Origin: Epithemia pelagica
Taxonomy: Eukaryota > Bacillariophyta > Bacillariophyceae > Surirellales > Surirellaceae
Direction: 5' to 3'
Length of the DNA: 64,000 bases
NCBI GenBank assembly: GCA_946965045.2
Contig: OX337235.1
Span: 1,999,508-2,063,507, forward strand
This document shows positions 18,108 to 29,800 of this stretch, piece by piece. The notes under the pieces are model-generated. The model was not told where the DNA came from. It saw only the letters and a list, made by a program, of their open reading frames with translations, and ran no database searches. Each line of letters opens with the position of its first letter. The first letter of the stretch is position 1. Both the position numbers and the translations under genes were made by a program.

Positions 18108-19894
18108 ATGACGCTGACCTCGTCATCATTCAAGGCTTCCACAACATATGGCACAGATGTATTGCTGGAATCTTCACCTACCAGCCCCAACTCGGAAGCA
18201 GGACAAAGCGAAAGTCGTCACTTGCTCCATCACCAACACTCTTCGTCCGTGCGACTGGAGGTCGACGTTCCTTATTATGCTCCACCCAAACAACGGCAAC
18301 GATGGGATGACGACCAATCTCCGTAAGCCAATCCATATCTGTGCGGTGATTTGCTCTCCTCATTTGATGCATTTCACGTTCCTGATACCTTGTTTGTATT
18401 TTCTTCCAATTCTGTTCCACTCATGTAGACCCATAGTAAACTGGGGCGATTTATTCTGGGATTTGTTCTATGTGAGCGGTGCATTTAACCTTGCTGCGTC
18501 TCTGAAAGAGTCCTTAAATGGAATCGGGCTTTTTTATTTTGTCGCATGCTATCTCTCGATACTCCAGATGTGGAATCAAAAATTAGTTTTTGATGCCAGA
18601 TTCGAGAATGATGACAATTTATATTATCGTTTTTGTGAGATTATCAATATTGTTCTGCTAGGCACCACCGTTGCCAGTAAGTGTATATTCATTGGCTCAT
18701 GAAAGAATGGAATTTCCTCAAGAAAACTATTAGACGCTAACGTTCTCTCTGGGTTTTGTTGCGAACCAAGATATTCGACCTGTTCAAACAATGAGTGACA
18801 CGTATCACAACTCGGACACCTTTCTTTTCTCCTTCTGCCTGATGCTTCATTGTGCCACTTGGTTTGCCCGTCACCTGGATGTTTTATGGAATGTACAAGG
18901 AGCGTTTTCGGAGTCCAGACATCAAGCGAGACATGACATCAACACCCGTCTTTTGACTTTTGTTTTCTATCTGTTAGCAGCCACATGGTCTTCTCGAGAT
19001 TTGATCTCAAGTGGATCATCGGCATTTTCTTTCGGTGATAACCACCTGCAACAAAATGATCGCGGGGATGAAGAAAGATATGAAAATCACGGCCCAATGA
19101 TTCTCGTTCTCCTTGGATACGTCGCATCAGAAATGAGCACCTTGTACTGGAGGTTTGTTTATATTCCGTTTCTTGGTGTCAGCCACAAAAAAGTCTTTGT
19201 CCCCGTAAATGTTGATTTCGTGCTCCATCGTCTTGGAGAATGGACCATGCTCATGCTGGGAGAATCCGTTCTTGGTTTGCTGATTGTTGAACAATCAACA
19301 GGTCTACGGTACTACACAACGTTTTACGGTGGCATCATCACCGTTTCATTATTTCAGTACCTCTACTTCCGGTCACAGCCCTTTGATCCGGAGGATCATG
19401 CACTTCGTCGATCTTCTGAAGGAGGTTACACATATTCTTATTCGCACATTGCCTATTCCATGAGCCTAATTTTGATTGGCTGTTCCTTTAAAATGATACT
19501 TCACTATTATCTTGAAGAAGACGAGGAAAAGGAATCAGGTCACGCTCTCTATGAGAATGTCAAGGAGGAACAGAGCATTGCCAACTTGTTTTCTTGGAGT
19601 ATGGGTCTGTCGTTTGTGACACTGGACATGATGATTATATCCCACCGTGGTTGGAAACAAAATTTTGCTCGCTTTATTGATCCGAATGGGAGGCTGGCTT
19701 TCATGCCGTGTCTCATAACCGTGTTGAATTATGCACTTATTGCATGCTTATTTACACTATCGCAATGGGTGAATGACTTGGCGGATATGGTGGCATTGGG
19801 TATGTTGGTTGTATCGCTGCAAGTCTTACTACGCACGAGAGGCTTGCGTTACTTCCCAGTTTCGAAACAAGCCATGAACAATCAAGGAGTGTAA
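18108..19894 (+). CDS. LtrA-like multi-pass membrane protein, three exons
   Basis: Exons 18108-18322, 18429-18676 and 18771-19894 join in frame to 528 residues. Both introns are short (106 and 94 bp) with GTAAG donors and AG acceptors (TGTAG; ACCAAG). The start is the first ATG after an in-frame TGA. The joined product has a polar N-terminus (about 70 residues), then a helix WGDLFWDLFYVSGAFNLA, typical of the bacterial low-temperature-requirement A family (W..LFFDLvFV). The helices that follow include DIRPVQTMSD-type and FARHLDVLW segments, and the C-terminal half (HRLGEWTMLMLGES) also matches LtrA-type proteins. About ten hydrophobic helices are visible. Role and substrate are unknown in eukaryotes. 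The foldback cluster abuts its 5' end. Confidence 0.75.
18323..18428 (+). other. Intron 1 of LtrA-like gene
   Basis: GTAAGC donor and TGTAG acceptor; removal joins DDDQSP to PIVNWGDLFW in frame. 106 bp. Confidence 0.75.
18677..18770 (+). other. Intron 2 of LtrA-like gene
   Basis: GTAAGT donor and CCAAG acceptor; removal joins GTTVA to NIRPVQTMSD in frame. 94 bp. Confidence 0.75.
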
Positions 19895-20229
19895 ATCTCC
19901 TGCCACAGCCAGAGCTTCCTTTGTTTGTCAATTTTGAAGGATAGTGGGTTGACCAATGGTAGGTTCGGTGCCCTGTACAGAATTGTCTTCCCTAATACTG
20001 AACAAACTTAGATCCTCTCCGCAAAAGTGAGCATGGAGTCGCAGACACGCCTTCTCGTTTTGCCTACCTAGAGTATGGGTTATTCTAGAGAGGAGAACCA
20101 CGTCCGTCAGATCTTTCGCTCATTTCCGCCGTCATGTGCGATCTATAGTCTACGAAGGTTGACGTTCTCAGTTCTCAGTTGCCTACCTAGATGGGTAGCT
20201 TCAAGGAATGTTGGCATCGCCATTCGCGG
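19895..20229. other. 3' flank of LtrA-like gene and element C target
   Basis: 335 bp with no supportable gene. The last nine bases (20221-20229, cattcgcgg) are the target duplication of element C. Confidence 0.4.
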
Positions 20230-20652
20230 TACCTCCCAGCGGGGGTGTTTTGGATGTAGTAGTTTCGTATTAACACCCCCATCTCTGTTCGCTGGATCTT
20301 GACGGTAGGCATATCTCATTTCCTCCACCACGATAACAACACGACAATCAAACTTTGTTGTTGCTGGTGACCTCCAATGGCCACCCCATCGCAATCCGAC
20401 CATCATATGTTTCATCTTGGTACCATGCTAATGGATTGTGATGAGCACAGTCCATGAGGGTCACTAGGAATCAATGACAGTAGTGCCCCTACACTACAGC
20501 ATGATACGAGACAATTCTCGTCAACAATGTATGTCAGTAGATGTTTTCAACAGCAAAACTCTGTCCTTTTACTGTTTACTTGTATGTCATGTGTTTGCAG
20601 GTTCTGTAGCAATGCAAAACGAGAGCAATGCTGTCCTCTGGGTTTCTTCAGT

Positions 20653-20938
20653 TGTTGGAACTTGGAACCTATTGTGGCCTGACTGATGGTCGCCCTTAAC
20701 GGTCGGGATTAGCGCTGTGGCCTCTATTACGGTCGGGATTAGCGCCTTGGGATTCGACTACTGGGGAAACTATGTACGGGATCAGGTCAGATGAATGGGA
20801 GTCGAAATAGGTCTTACTCCCACGGGGATACAAACAAACAAAGAATTCGATTAGGATAACGAAAACAAAATATTAGTAATGAAGTCATAAGTTTGGGAAA
20901 AGCAAAACCTAATAGGCCAGTCTTGAAGTGTTCTAGCA
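20653..20938 (+). repeat. Copia II 5' LTR
   Basis: 286 bp. It begins TGTTGGAAC and carries a duplicated TTGGAAC unit absent from the 3' copy. Two direct copies of ACGGTCGGGATTAGCGC lie inside. Confidence 0.93.
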
Positions 20939-20972
20939 CGCTTCGAAGCGAAGGAGATCGCTCGAGACAACG

Positions 20973-23138
20973 ATGGCTACGGTAGACGACTTATCACTGA
21001 AGCACCTACGTTTGCAGACGTTTGATGGAAAACACGAAAATTTCCAAGTATGGTTTATGAACTTCCGTTCCTACGCAGTAGCACATGGATTCAAGTCGGC
21101 CGTTAGCAAGGATGGACCGGATCCTCATTTACCTGGAAGAGACGACGAAGTTCTCTCGGGAGATACTGCAGTGGCAGCTCGGCAATCCTTAGCCAAGAAG
21201 AAGAATGCGATGGCGTTTTGTGCACTCAACCTTGCCATGTCCAGTCCCCAGATGATCCGAATGTTGACCGAAGCTCAAACGGATGAATGGCCAGATGGTT
21301 TGGTCTGGAGGGTGATTGCTGCATTGCATCGGCGATTCAAGCCGACAGACACTGTATCAAAGATTGAGATGCGAAGGTTGTTGGGTAAAGTGACAATGAC
21401 CAAGAAAGAAGATCCGACTACTCTGTTCAGCCAAATTGGGCAGATTGAAAATATGTTCAACGTGTCGATTGATGATGAGGAGAAAATTGCGATTGCGATT
21501 GAAGCAGCTCCGCGAGAATACCAGGCCATTATTGTGTCGGAACAACGCCAGCAGGGTACAGCATTGACGTCGGACCATATTGAAGACGTTATGCGGTTGC
21601 ACTGGCGTGCACTTTATGGTCAGCGCACCAAGAATTTCCTCCAGGACGACGGAGACGAAGACAATGAGATTGGTCTCGCAGCTGGAGACAAACAAGGTTC
21701 AACGTCAGGAAAGTCAAAGTCAAGCAAGAAAAGTGGGAAAGGTGGCGGCAAGAAGACTTACAAATTCAAGGGCAAGTGCCATCATTGCGGAAAGGTCGGA
21801 CACAAGGCCAAAGACTGCTGGATAAAACCCGAAAACAAAGACAAGAGGCCCGAATGGTACAAGGTCGAGGAGCATGGCAAAGTCGCAAAGGACAGTGGTG
21901 AGACGGATGGCGAAGGCAGCGTTGAAATCATCACTTGTGCAGTTGACTTACCTCCATTGATCCCTCGGAACGTGGTATGGTTGGATACCGATGACGAGGA
22001 CGAACTCAACGAATACGAAGAACTTCCTGATTCGATACTCGATCATGAGATCGTGAGTGACACCGACGACGAAGAGACAGAGGACGAGGATGAAGACCGC
22101 AATTGGATCAGTTTGTTGGGTGAAGAAGACGACGAAAGCATCGACGACTCGTTGGTTGTTGTATCAGATGACGAAGAAGAAGAAGTGGACAGAGAGATCT
22201 GCTGTGCCGGTATGGCCAAGGAAATGGAATTCTCAGCCATCCAAAGTCTCCTTACAGATCCGAATGTTTGGATCGCAGACACAGGAGCGACGACGCATAT
22301 GACTCCGTTTCGCGTCGGAATGGTTGATGTCAAGAAACAACATGATGAGAAAGGGATCACCATGGGCAACAACAAAACAGAAAAGGTCGTGGAAGTTGGC
22401 AACTTACCTGGAGTGTTGCACGACAAGAATGGGAACGCGCTCAACCGTGTGAAGATGCAAGATGTCAGCGTGGTTCCAAGTGGTGGGTTCAACCTGTTCA
22501 GCATCACGAAAATGCAAATGAGTGGCTGGAAACTCGAAGGAGACAAACAGTCAATCCGACTTACCAAGAATGGGCAGGAAATCATCTTCGATATCAAGAT
22601 CCAAACGCCCAAGGAAGTGATTTTTGCCGCGTATTTTGAAAGGACCGAGTTGGGAAATGCAGCGACAAGTGAGGAACAAATCAAGATGACAATGGAACAG
22701 GCTCATGAGAAACTGGGTCACATCGGAGAGAAAGCAGTGATCGAAACAGCCAAGAAACTTGGATGGAAACTCACCAAAACAACGATGCCAAAATGTGCAG
22801 CTTGTGCAGCTGGAAAGGCAAAACAAAAGAACTTGCCACGAAATGAGAACGGAGAAGATGACAGGGAACATGATGACGAGAAACAACTTCGTGCTTACCT
22901 AGACATGGCCTCGATCAAGAAGAAGCAAGACATGCCAATTCCGTCGAAGCCGCAGTGGAGAATCCTGGTGGTCCATCCGAAAGTCCAGCTCAAGCTTTCC
23001 GAGTTCTATGATGCCAAAGATGAGATGCCAGAGGACACATGTGAGAAAATGGCATTGATGAAACAACATGGTGTGTCCATCACTCACCTTCGATTGGACA
23101 ATGCAGGCGAGAACAAGGCCTTGCAGAAACGGTATTAA
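20973..23138 (+). pseudogene. Copia II Gag-protease-integrase N-terminal part
   Basis: 721 residues from the ATG 34 bp after the LTR. It contains a Gag domain (about residues 1-230), a zinc knuckle CHHCGKVGHKAKDC starting at Cys269, an acidic stretch, and the aspartic protease site ADTGATTHM with Asp436. The pre-integrase region HEKLGHIGEKAV ... CAACAAG comes next. The integrase begins, reaches HLRLDNAGENKALQKRY and ends at TAA (23136-23138). The next codons in the same frame read NEKWQLGIHFE, which is normal continuing integrase sequence, so the stop is a mutation inside the domain. The frame is then cut by an inserted element. Confidence 0.88.
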
Positions 23139-23171
23139 AATGAAAAGTGGCAGCTTGGAATCCATTTTGAG

Positions 23172-23597
23172 CAATACGAGCTGTAGCTGCATGTAGTGCG
23201 CGCATGGCGAAAACTCCATTTTTGATCTTGTCACGACTTAGTGTGACTTAAATTGTACATGCGACATATGAGGGCCAAAAACTCGAGTTAAAATTTTGTT
23301 GCCACTTTGAGCACGGAAATAAAAGTGAGTATATCAGTCTAATTGTTAACGGACTATGCAGTGACCTTCTTGTACATCTCTTCTACCTTGCACTTTTGTC
23401 CGTTGACAATTAGATCAAGTTTTGATGAAGTTATAGCATAAAGCATTCAGGCACCCAAATTTTGGACCTGTCGGCATCAAATTCTTATTTAACAGGAAAT
23501 ATTTTCTACATAGGCGCGCGAGTCCATGTCACACCTGCACAGGCATCGCCTAAGGCACGTGTTGCCAGGAAAAACCAAGCACCTAAAGCTCGTATTG
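23172..23597. mobile_element. 426-bp MITE-like insertion in copia II integrase
   Basis: Bounded by perfect 11-bp inverted repeats, CAATACGAGCT at 23172-23182 and AGCTCGTATTG at 23587-23597. Left of it the integrase frame reads IHFE; right of it, FTARDTPQQNSVAE, which are adjacent in intact copia integrases. No clear target duplication; removing the segment leaves one extra base. Interior is AT-rich and non-coding. Confidence 0.75.
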
Positions 23598-23598
23598 G

Positions 23599-25884
23599 TT
23601 CACTGCCCGTGATACACCCCAGCAAAACTCTGTCGCTGAGGTGGGATTTGCTACCGTGATGAATCGAGCACGTGCGATGATGCACCGTGCTAATATCCCC
23701 ATCAAAATCCGCTTCAAGTTGTGGCACGAGGCTTGCATGACGGCAACGCTTTTGGACGGCTTGGTTGTTGTGGATCATGGGGGAAGATCTGCGACTCGAT
23801 ACGAACACATTTGGGGGAAAGTGCCAACGTTCGCGAAACACTTGCGAGTATGGGGGGAAGCCGGAACGGTCAAGATCAAGACTAAAACTTCCCCGAAATT
23901 AATGGACAAAGGAGTACATGGTTTCTTCGTTGGGTATGCACGCGATCATCCGGGCGACTGTTATCGGATGTTTGATCCTAAAACGGGTCGTGTTCGGGAA
24001 TCACGTGACGTGACTTGGCTAAGGTGGCTATACTACAAGAAACCCCCTAATACTAAGGAACTACAAACCAATCCAGTCGTGGATGCTGAGGTTGCATCGA
24101 ATCACGGGGAGAGTCGCGGAAGTGGTCGCGAAAACGATGGCCAAGACGACCATGGCGGAAACGACGGCGATGTGGACGACAACAACCCCAACAATGAAGA
24201 TGAACCGGATGATCCGATGCCTGAGGTGAACATGAGCACAGGAAATGACAAATCCACGGCTCCAGTGAGGAATATTGTGATTCCGGAGCCCGTTGAAACA
24301 ACAACGACGCGAACAGGTCGTACCGTACGAGCACCACAACGGTTGATTGCTGAAATTGGACAAGCCGTATTGTCCAAAACTGAGCAGAACCATTACCATG
24401 CCCTTCAAGCATTGGACTCTGATGCCGACAGCTTCTTGGATGAAGAATTGGCCATGGTGGGTGCTGGCTTGGGGCAAGGGATTACGAATACAAAAGAGCT
24501 CAAAGTCATGACATTCGATGAGGCAATGGCCCAAGCCAACAAGGATGCATGGGTGAAGCCAGTTGATGGTGAACACCAACGCATGATTGATTGTGGCGTC
24601 TGGGTGCCCATTCGGAAAGAAGATTTGCCTCCCAATTGCGACATCATTGATTCGACCTGGTCTATGAAGAAAAAGGCCAGTGGAAAGTATCGTGCTCGTT
24701 TGGCAGCTCGGGGTTTCAAACAACGCGAAGGAGTGTCGTACGATCGTGATGATTTATTCGCACCGGTGGTCAACGAACTCACAGTGAAAATTGCCTTTGT
24801 TATGATGATTTTGGCTGGGTGGTACGCCAATTTAATGGACGTGAAAGGGGCTTTTCTGAAATGTGGTTTTCGCACGCAGCACAAAGTGGCAATGGAAGTC
24901 CCAAGAGGTTTTGAGAAATTCTATCCCTACGGTTGGTTGTTGCTTCTGTTGAAGACGCTCTACGGATGCAAGCAAGCCGCTAAGATGTTTTGGGAATTTC
25001 TGTTGAAGTTGATGCAAAGTATGGGCTTTGATCAAAGCAAAGCCAACCCTTGTTTGTATTTTGCTTGGACGCAATTTGGGCTTATTTTGTTTCTGTCCTA
25101 CATTGACGATATGATTCTGATGGGGAATAAAGATGGAGTTATGCATTTCCATGAAATCTTCAAGGGAAAGGGTGATGTTGATGATATTGGACCGTTGGAT
25201 GAATATTTGGGGAGCAAGATTGAATTTTGTACTGAACAACGCACAGTCAAAATTACCCAACCAGTTCTTCTTCGCAGCTTTGGGGACGAATTTGGAGTGG
25301 GGGAGGGTACAAAAACACCTGCTGTAACGCACAGTACACTACAACCTGGAGATGAAAGTTCGCGTTTGGATGCTAAGGGCACATTTCGAATTCGGTCCGG
25401 GACTGGGAAACTGTTGTACTTAATGAAATGTAGCCGTTCTGACAGTGACTACGCGAAACAACACGATCGCAAGAGTGTTAGTGGAATTTCGGTGTTTCTC
25501 AACGGTGCACCTATTCAAACGAAAAGCAAGACTCAGAGCATCGTAACCCTGAGCGTTACGGAAGCCGAATTGGTGGCTGCTGTGGACTGTGTGCAGACGA
25601 TGTTGTTCGCTCGGCAAATTATTCTCAGCATGGGGCTTAAGGTGAAACTACCTATGCTACTTGAAATGGACAACAAAGGGGGGAAAGATATCATCAATTC
25701 GTGGGCAGTTGGTGGTCGGACACGTCACATTGATGTCCGAATGTTCTTCCTTCGAGAACTCAAGGAAGAAGGAATTCTCAAATGCAACTGGATCGGCACT
25801 GACGATAATTCTTCGGACCTCTTTACCAAGAATCTTGATGGTCCTACCTTTCTTCGTCATGGGCTGGTCTATGTGGCCGATTGA
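23599..25884 (+). pseudogene. Copia II integrase C-part, reverse transcriptase, partial RNase H
   Basis: About 761 codons. It starts mid-domain with FTARDTPQQNSVAEVGFA. The integrase C-terminal region, a polar linker and a complete-looking reverse transcriptase (LMDVKGAFLKC, LKTLYGCKQA, catalytic YIDDM) follow. After GKLLYLMKCSRSD the protein jumps to SDYAKQHDRKSVSG: the usual RPDI... block and about 40 further residues of RNase H are missing. The end (SVTEAELVAA, EMDNKGGKD, RTRHIDVR) is present. The deletion is in frame, but the enzyme is unlikely to be active. Confidence 0.85.
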
Positions 25885-25904
25885 AGTCAGCCACAAGGGG
25901 AGGG

Positions 25905-26183
25905 TGTTGGAACCTATTGTGGCCTGACTGATGGTCGCCCTTAACGGTCGGGATTAGCGCTGTGGCCTCTATAACGGTCGGGATTAGCGCCTTGGGATTC
26001 AACTACTGAGGAAACTATGTACGGGATCAGGTCAGATGAATGGGAGTCGAAATAGGTCTTACTCCCACGGGGATACAAACAAACAAAGAATTCGATTAGG
26101 ATAACGAAAACAAAATATTAGTAATGAAGTCATAAGTTTGGGAAAAGCAAAACCTAATAGGCCAGTCTTGAAGTGTTCTAGCA
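25905..26183 (+). repeat. Copia II 3' LTR
   Basis: 279 bp, TG...CA ended. Same as the 5' LTR apart from a few substitutions and lack of the 7-bp duplication. Followed by tcagt. Confidence 0.93.
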
Positions 26184-26505
26184 TCAGTGCATGTCGCCAC
26201 TCATGGCTTCCGTGCACCTGTGATGCAGGTAATGGCCTTATGACTAGGGTCTAAATCTCCTCAACTTTCACGATGTGACGACACAGATGCATCCTACACT
26301 ATTGGTTTGAGGTCCATGACGTAGTTCACAGGCTTGAAGTGACAAAATAGGTGCACAACAACCAGTGCAACACCATGGTCCGTGTTATTATCGCGATGGC
26401 CGGAATGAGATATGCCTACCGTCAAGAAATAGGTTATTTTTGGCACTTAGAGATGGGGGTGGTTATACGAATTTACACCCTCAAAACCACCCCCGCTAGG
26501 GGGTA

Positions 26506-26637
26506 CATTCGCGGGATCATTCAGACGAATAATCCCCAGATCTAAATCGCTATTTGAATCCCAGCATTGACCGATTTATTATCGAGAGGCCTAACTATGC
26601 AAGTCAGATGCACGCTGGGGCTCTTCCGTGACGTTTA
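26506..26637. other. Spacer between elements C and B
   Basis: 132 bp of probable host sequence. The first nine bases are the right duplication of C and the last twelve (26626-26637, ccgtgacgttta) the left duplication of B. Confidence 0.6.
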
Positions 26638-26805
26638 CCCCCCAGCGGGGGTGAGTCATGAGGATAAGTGATTCGATTCTGGTGTGCAAACTCTTTCTCA
26701 CCCCCACGGCGCGTCCCTTCCGCTCTCGACTTTGACACAAACCTCGCAACCACTCCGCGCATTCACCACGGCACTGGAGGTGAAGAGGCTCCTGCGACGC
26801 CCATG
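26638..26805 (+). repeat. Element B left TIR
   Basis: Matches 34225-34408 in reverse: terminal hairpin, TCACCCCCACGGCGCG, CTTTGACACAAAC, ATTCACCACGG, then the CCCATG of the start codon. Similarity drops after the start codon. Confidence 0.8.
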
Positions 26806-29800
26806 TCGTCTTCCTCCTCGCATAAACGTCGTCGCTGGTCCCAACAAGACATAAGGAAGCTATACGGTTCGCAGGGAACGTCGGAATCCCACCCATCTCA
26901 TTCTAGCGAGAGTGTAAAAGAGCCTAACAACAAGGGAATCGCCAAAGCTTCTACTGCTTCCAATACAAACGACAACCGCACCTCTGTTTCCCTTCCCTCG
27001 TCCCATTCTTCGCTCCCTTTTTCCACATCGAACGAAACCAAGAAGAAAAATCAGGAAGTAGCAAGGACAAGTCAAGATGAACCATCCACATTCTGTGGCA
27101 GCGCAACTGCAAGCGATTTGTCTACCATTCCGTCAACCGTCGATCCTTTGAAACAAGCCAGTCCGAACACCAGCCATGCTGCATCCTCGCTGATTCAACT
27201 GTCCAGTAGCCGTCCCAACCCTGAAACGGAAGCCGTAATTGCTTCGTCCGCCTCTGTCCACACCAGAATCTCCTCTTCTGTCTTCAATCTATGGCACCGG
27301 CGTGGGTCAGTCAGTCTAATCGAATTTGGAACTCAGTCATCGCCGCCCAAGAAGTTGAACTTACTACCTGCCATCGAACGATCGGCAAGACCTGTTACAA
27401 CGGCAACGGAAAACCAACAATTACCCGACAGAACGACGAACACAGAGGTCGACGAGGAGGAAATCCCAACTTTGAATCCTCAAGACGACGTTTCCATATT
27501 GAATCCAACTCCATTGGAAGTCGCTATTCCTACACATGCTCTGCCCGATCCCAACGAAGAAGAAGAAGAAGAAGCCCAGACCAACGAAGCACCTGCATTT
27601 TGCCTAACCAAAGCTCCGCCTAAAGTGAGTGTTGCTGCTGCTCAAAAGTCGTTGGTTAGCCACCAGCAACCTGTGAATCTGCGAGGCCATGTGAAAAACG
27701 TGACGGAAGGGGCCTTTCTCCTACAATTGCGTCGCATTCATCCTTTGCCATGCAAGTATCCAGGACGTTCGACCAAACTGAACGCCCCATTAGTCGTTGT
27801 CACTGCAGAAGCAGACAAGCGTAAGCAAAACAAGTTATCGTTGGTTTCCAATAACTGTTCATTGATTATGCGTCAAGCCAAAAACTACACTTCTGGTGTA
27901 TCCAGATCCCCAACTGGAACATCGAAACAAAAACGATTCGACAAAGAAGGACCGAGCAAGAAACGCAAACACCAAAACACTACATCTTCAGATCCCGACT
28001 CAAAGCCATCTGGTGGGAAGCCTTCTTTGCAACTTGTTACATCCTTTGCATTGAGGACTCTTGTACTGGAAGACCTATGGTTCGTCCAAGAGGGTCTCCC
28101 AATCGTTCTCTTCTTCCATGACGAAAGCCTTCCTCCTCGGTACTCCAAGAAATGGCAGGAGATATGGGAGGAAACTCTTCAATCGGACTACATCCCGTCT
28201 GTCCAATACCAAGGACGAACCTTCAAGCAACTGGTTGGTTGGGTCCATGGCAACCCTGACGTGAAGCACGTCACTGGCGACAGCAAGCGATATGAAAATA
28301 TTGTCGAAGCATTGTCGGAGTTTCAACAACATGCACTCCAACTCAAGTTTCCAGTTATATCTCCCTTTTCGGAATGGAACTTGACAATGCCGCCTAAACA
28401 TTGTTTGCAGGAGAAGCTGGGGTGGTTTGAATATTTCCACTTTCCTGAGTCAATCTTCCTCCAAGCGGATTATCATCCAGAACGTCGATGGCAATCCATT
28501 TTCAAGATGTTGAAGGCTGACACAGATGATCGAGTGACATTGCTTCACCGCTTGATCCAGGAAACTCAGGGCGATCGCTTCATGCTTTCGGAATTGAGGG
28601 GAATCTGGGAACGGTTGGCCCAGACTGCTCTTGCCAGTAAAACAAAAGAAGAGAACGAGAAAGCCTTGGCCAAAGCCATGGAGGAGGCAACTTCAACGAC
28701 CTCGCAATTGAACCAACCTCTCATTGTGCCTGATGTCGTGGAAGCCTTCTGTTCTAAGGTGGACGCGACGCTTGTGGACCGACTAGAATCTTGTTTCGGA
28801 AGATTCAATAACATGTTTGATGTGATCCTCTCTGAATACGAGACCCGTTGCCTTGTAATGGAATTCGAAAGGGCATTACCACAGCAGTTCGAAGCCATCA
28901 TGAGTTTTTGCGGCTACAACAAGAAGCTCCAGAGTGTACCAGCTAGTGAGCGCGATTTCGTACGGCTTCGATACACTCTTGATGCCTTTTTCCAATTTGT
29001 GGTCCGAGCACGAAACCACAATAACCATTTGTTGGTTCCTTTCGCAACCATATTTGCCCTTGCTCAATACGCATGTGGCCATCCCCTTTTTGCGACGCAG
29101 ATTCCTGTCTGGTTTGGCATCTCGGTGTCCAAAAGAACAATGGAACGATGCATAGAGTCATGGATGCAATCATATGACGAACGTCTTCGCAACTCTTTGA
29201 AGAATGTTACATTTCTAATGGGGGTGTTTGATAACCTTCAGGATGGGCGGGCACTGCAATTTCAACAAGGTCAGAGTGCAATCTACACGCGTGTTACGGC
29301 ACGTTTTATAATGCAAATGTACCTCGCCAAGTTTCCTGCCTGGGCTTATTCCTTCACCGAGCGCCCCATATTGACCTACATTGCTCAAGACATACCGGCC
29401 CCCTACCAGCTTCCGGCTCTTGAGTTTGTGAAACCAGGTAGCCTGTCGACCCTTATCACCTCAATATTCCTTGGCCGATACCCCGTGGAGTGCGGTCCAG
29501 CGGGAAGTCCATTTGATTGCAGTGGTACGCGCGTTCGGCATTACCAACAATTATACAAGTGCTGCAGAGAATTGGGCACTGTAAAGCGATTTCTCTCCAC
29601 CAAACGACGGGCTAATCGGATGGACGCAGACTACACTCTACAGCCATGGGAATTCGCATATAGTGGTGTCCGAGCGTCCATCAACAATGCAATGAACAAA
29701 TTACGGAAACCAAAGGCAACAAACCTATTTGAACTCGCAAAACAATTTCCCAGTGTTATGGTTCGAACGTGGAGGGGTGAGCCACCCGTTGCGGACTTGT

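Larger units (their letters stand above)
20653..26183 (+). mobile_element. Copia II: defective Ty1/copia-type retrotransposon
   Basis: 5,531 bp bounded by LTRs with canonical TG...CA ends and a perfect 5-bp duplication, tcagt (20648-20652 and 26184-26188). A purine tract AAGGGGAGGG precedes the 3' LTR. The LTRs differ by about three substitutions and a 7-bp duplication. The coding part is broken by an in-frame stop, a 426-bp inverted-repeat insertion in integrase and a deletion that removes the first part of RNase H. It is therefore older or less conserved than copia I and cannot move by itself. Confidence 0.95.
20230..26505. mobile_element. Element C: non-autonomous hairpin-ended TIR element, split by copia II
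   Basis: The left end starts TACCTCCCAGCGGGGGTG and the right end, reversed, starts TACCCCCTAGCGGGGGTG. A 9-bp duplication, cattcgcgg, flanks it (20221-20229 and 26506-26514). Inverted repeats of about 115-125 bp follow (20230-20343 and 26381-26505) and share a second hairpin arm CACCCCCATCTC and the stretch TAGGCATATCTCAT. It lacks the TTTGACACAAAC motif of A and B, so it is a more distant relative with the same end design. Without copia II about 740 bp remain, with no gene: a MITE-like element. It sits only 132 bp left of element B. Confidence 0.8.
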
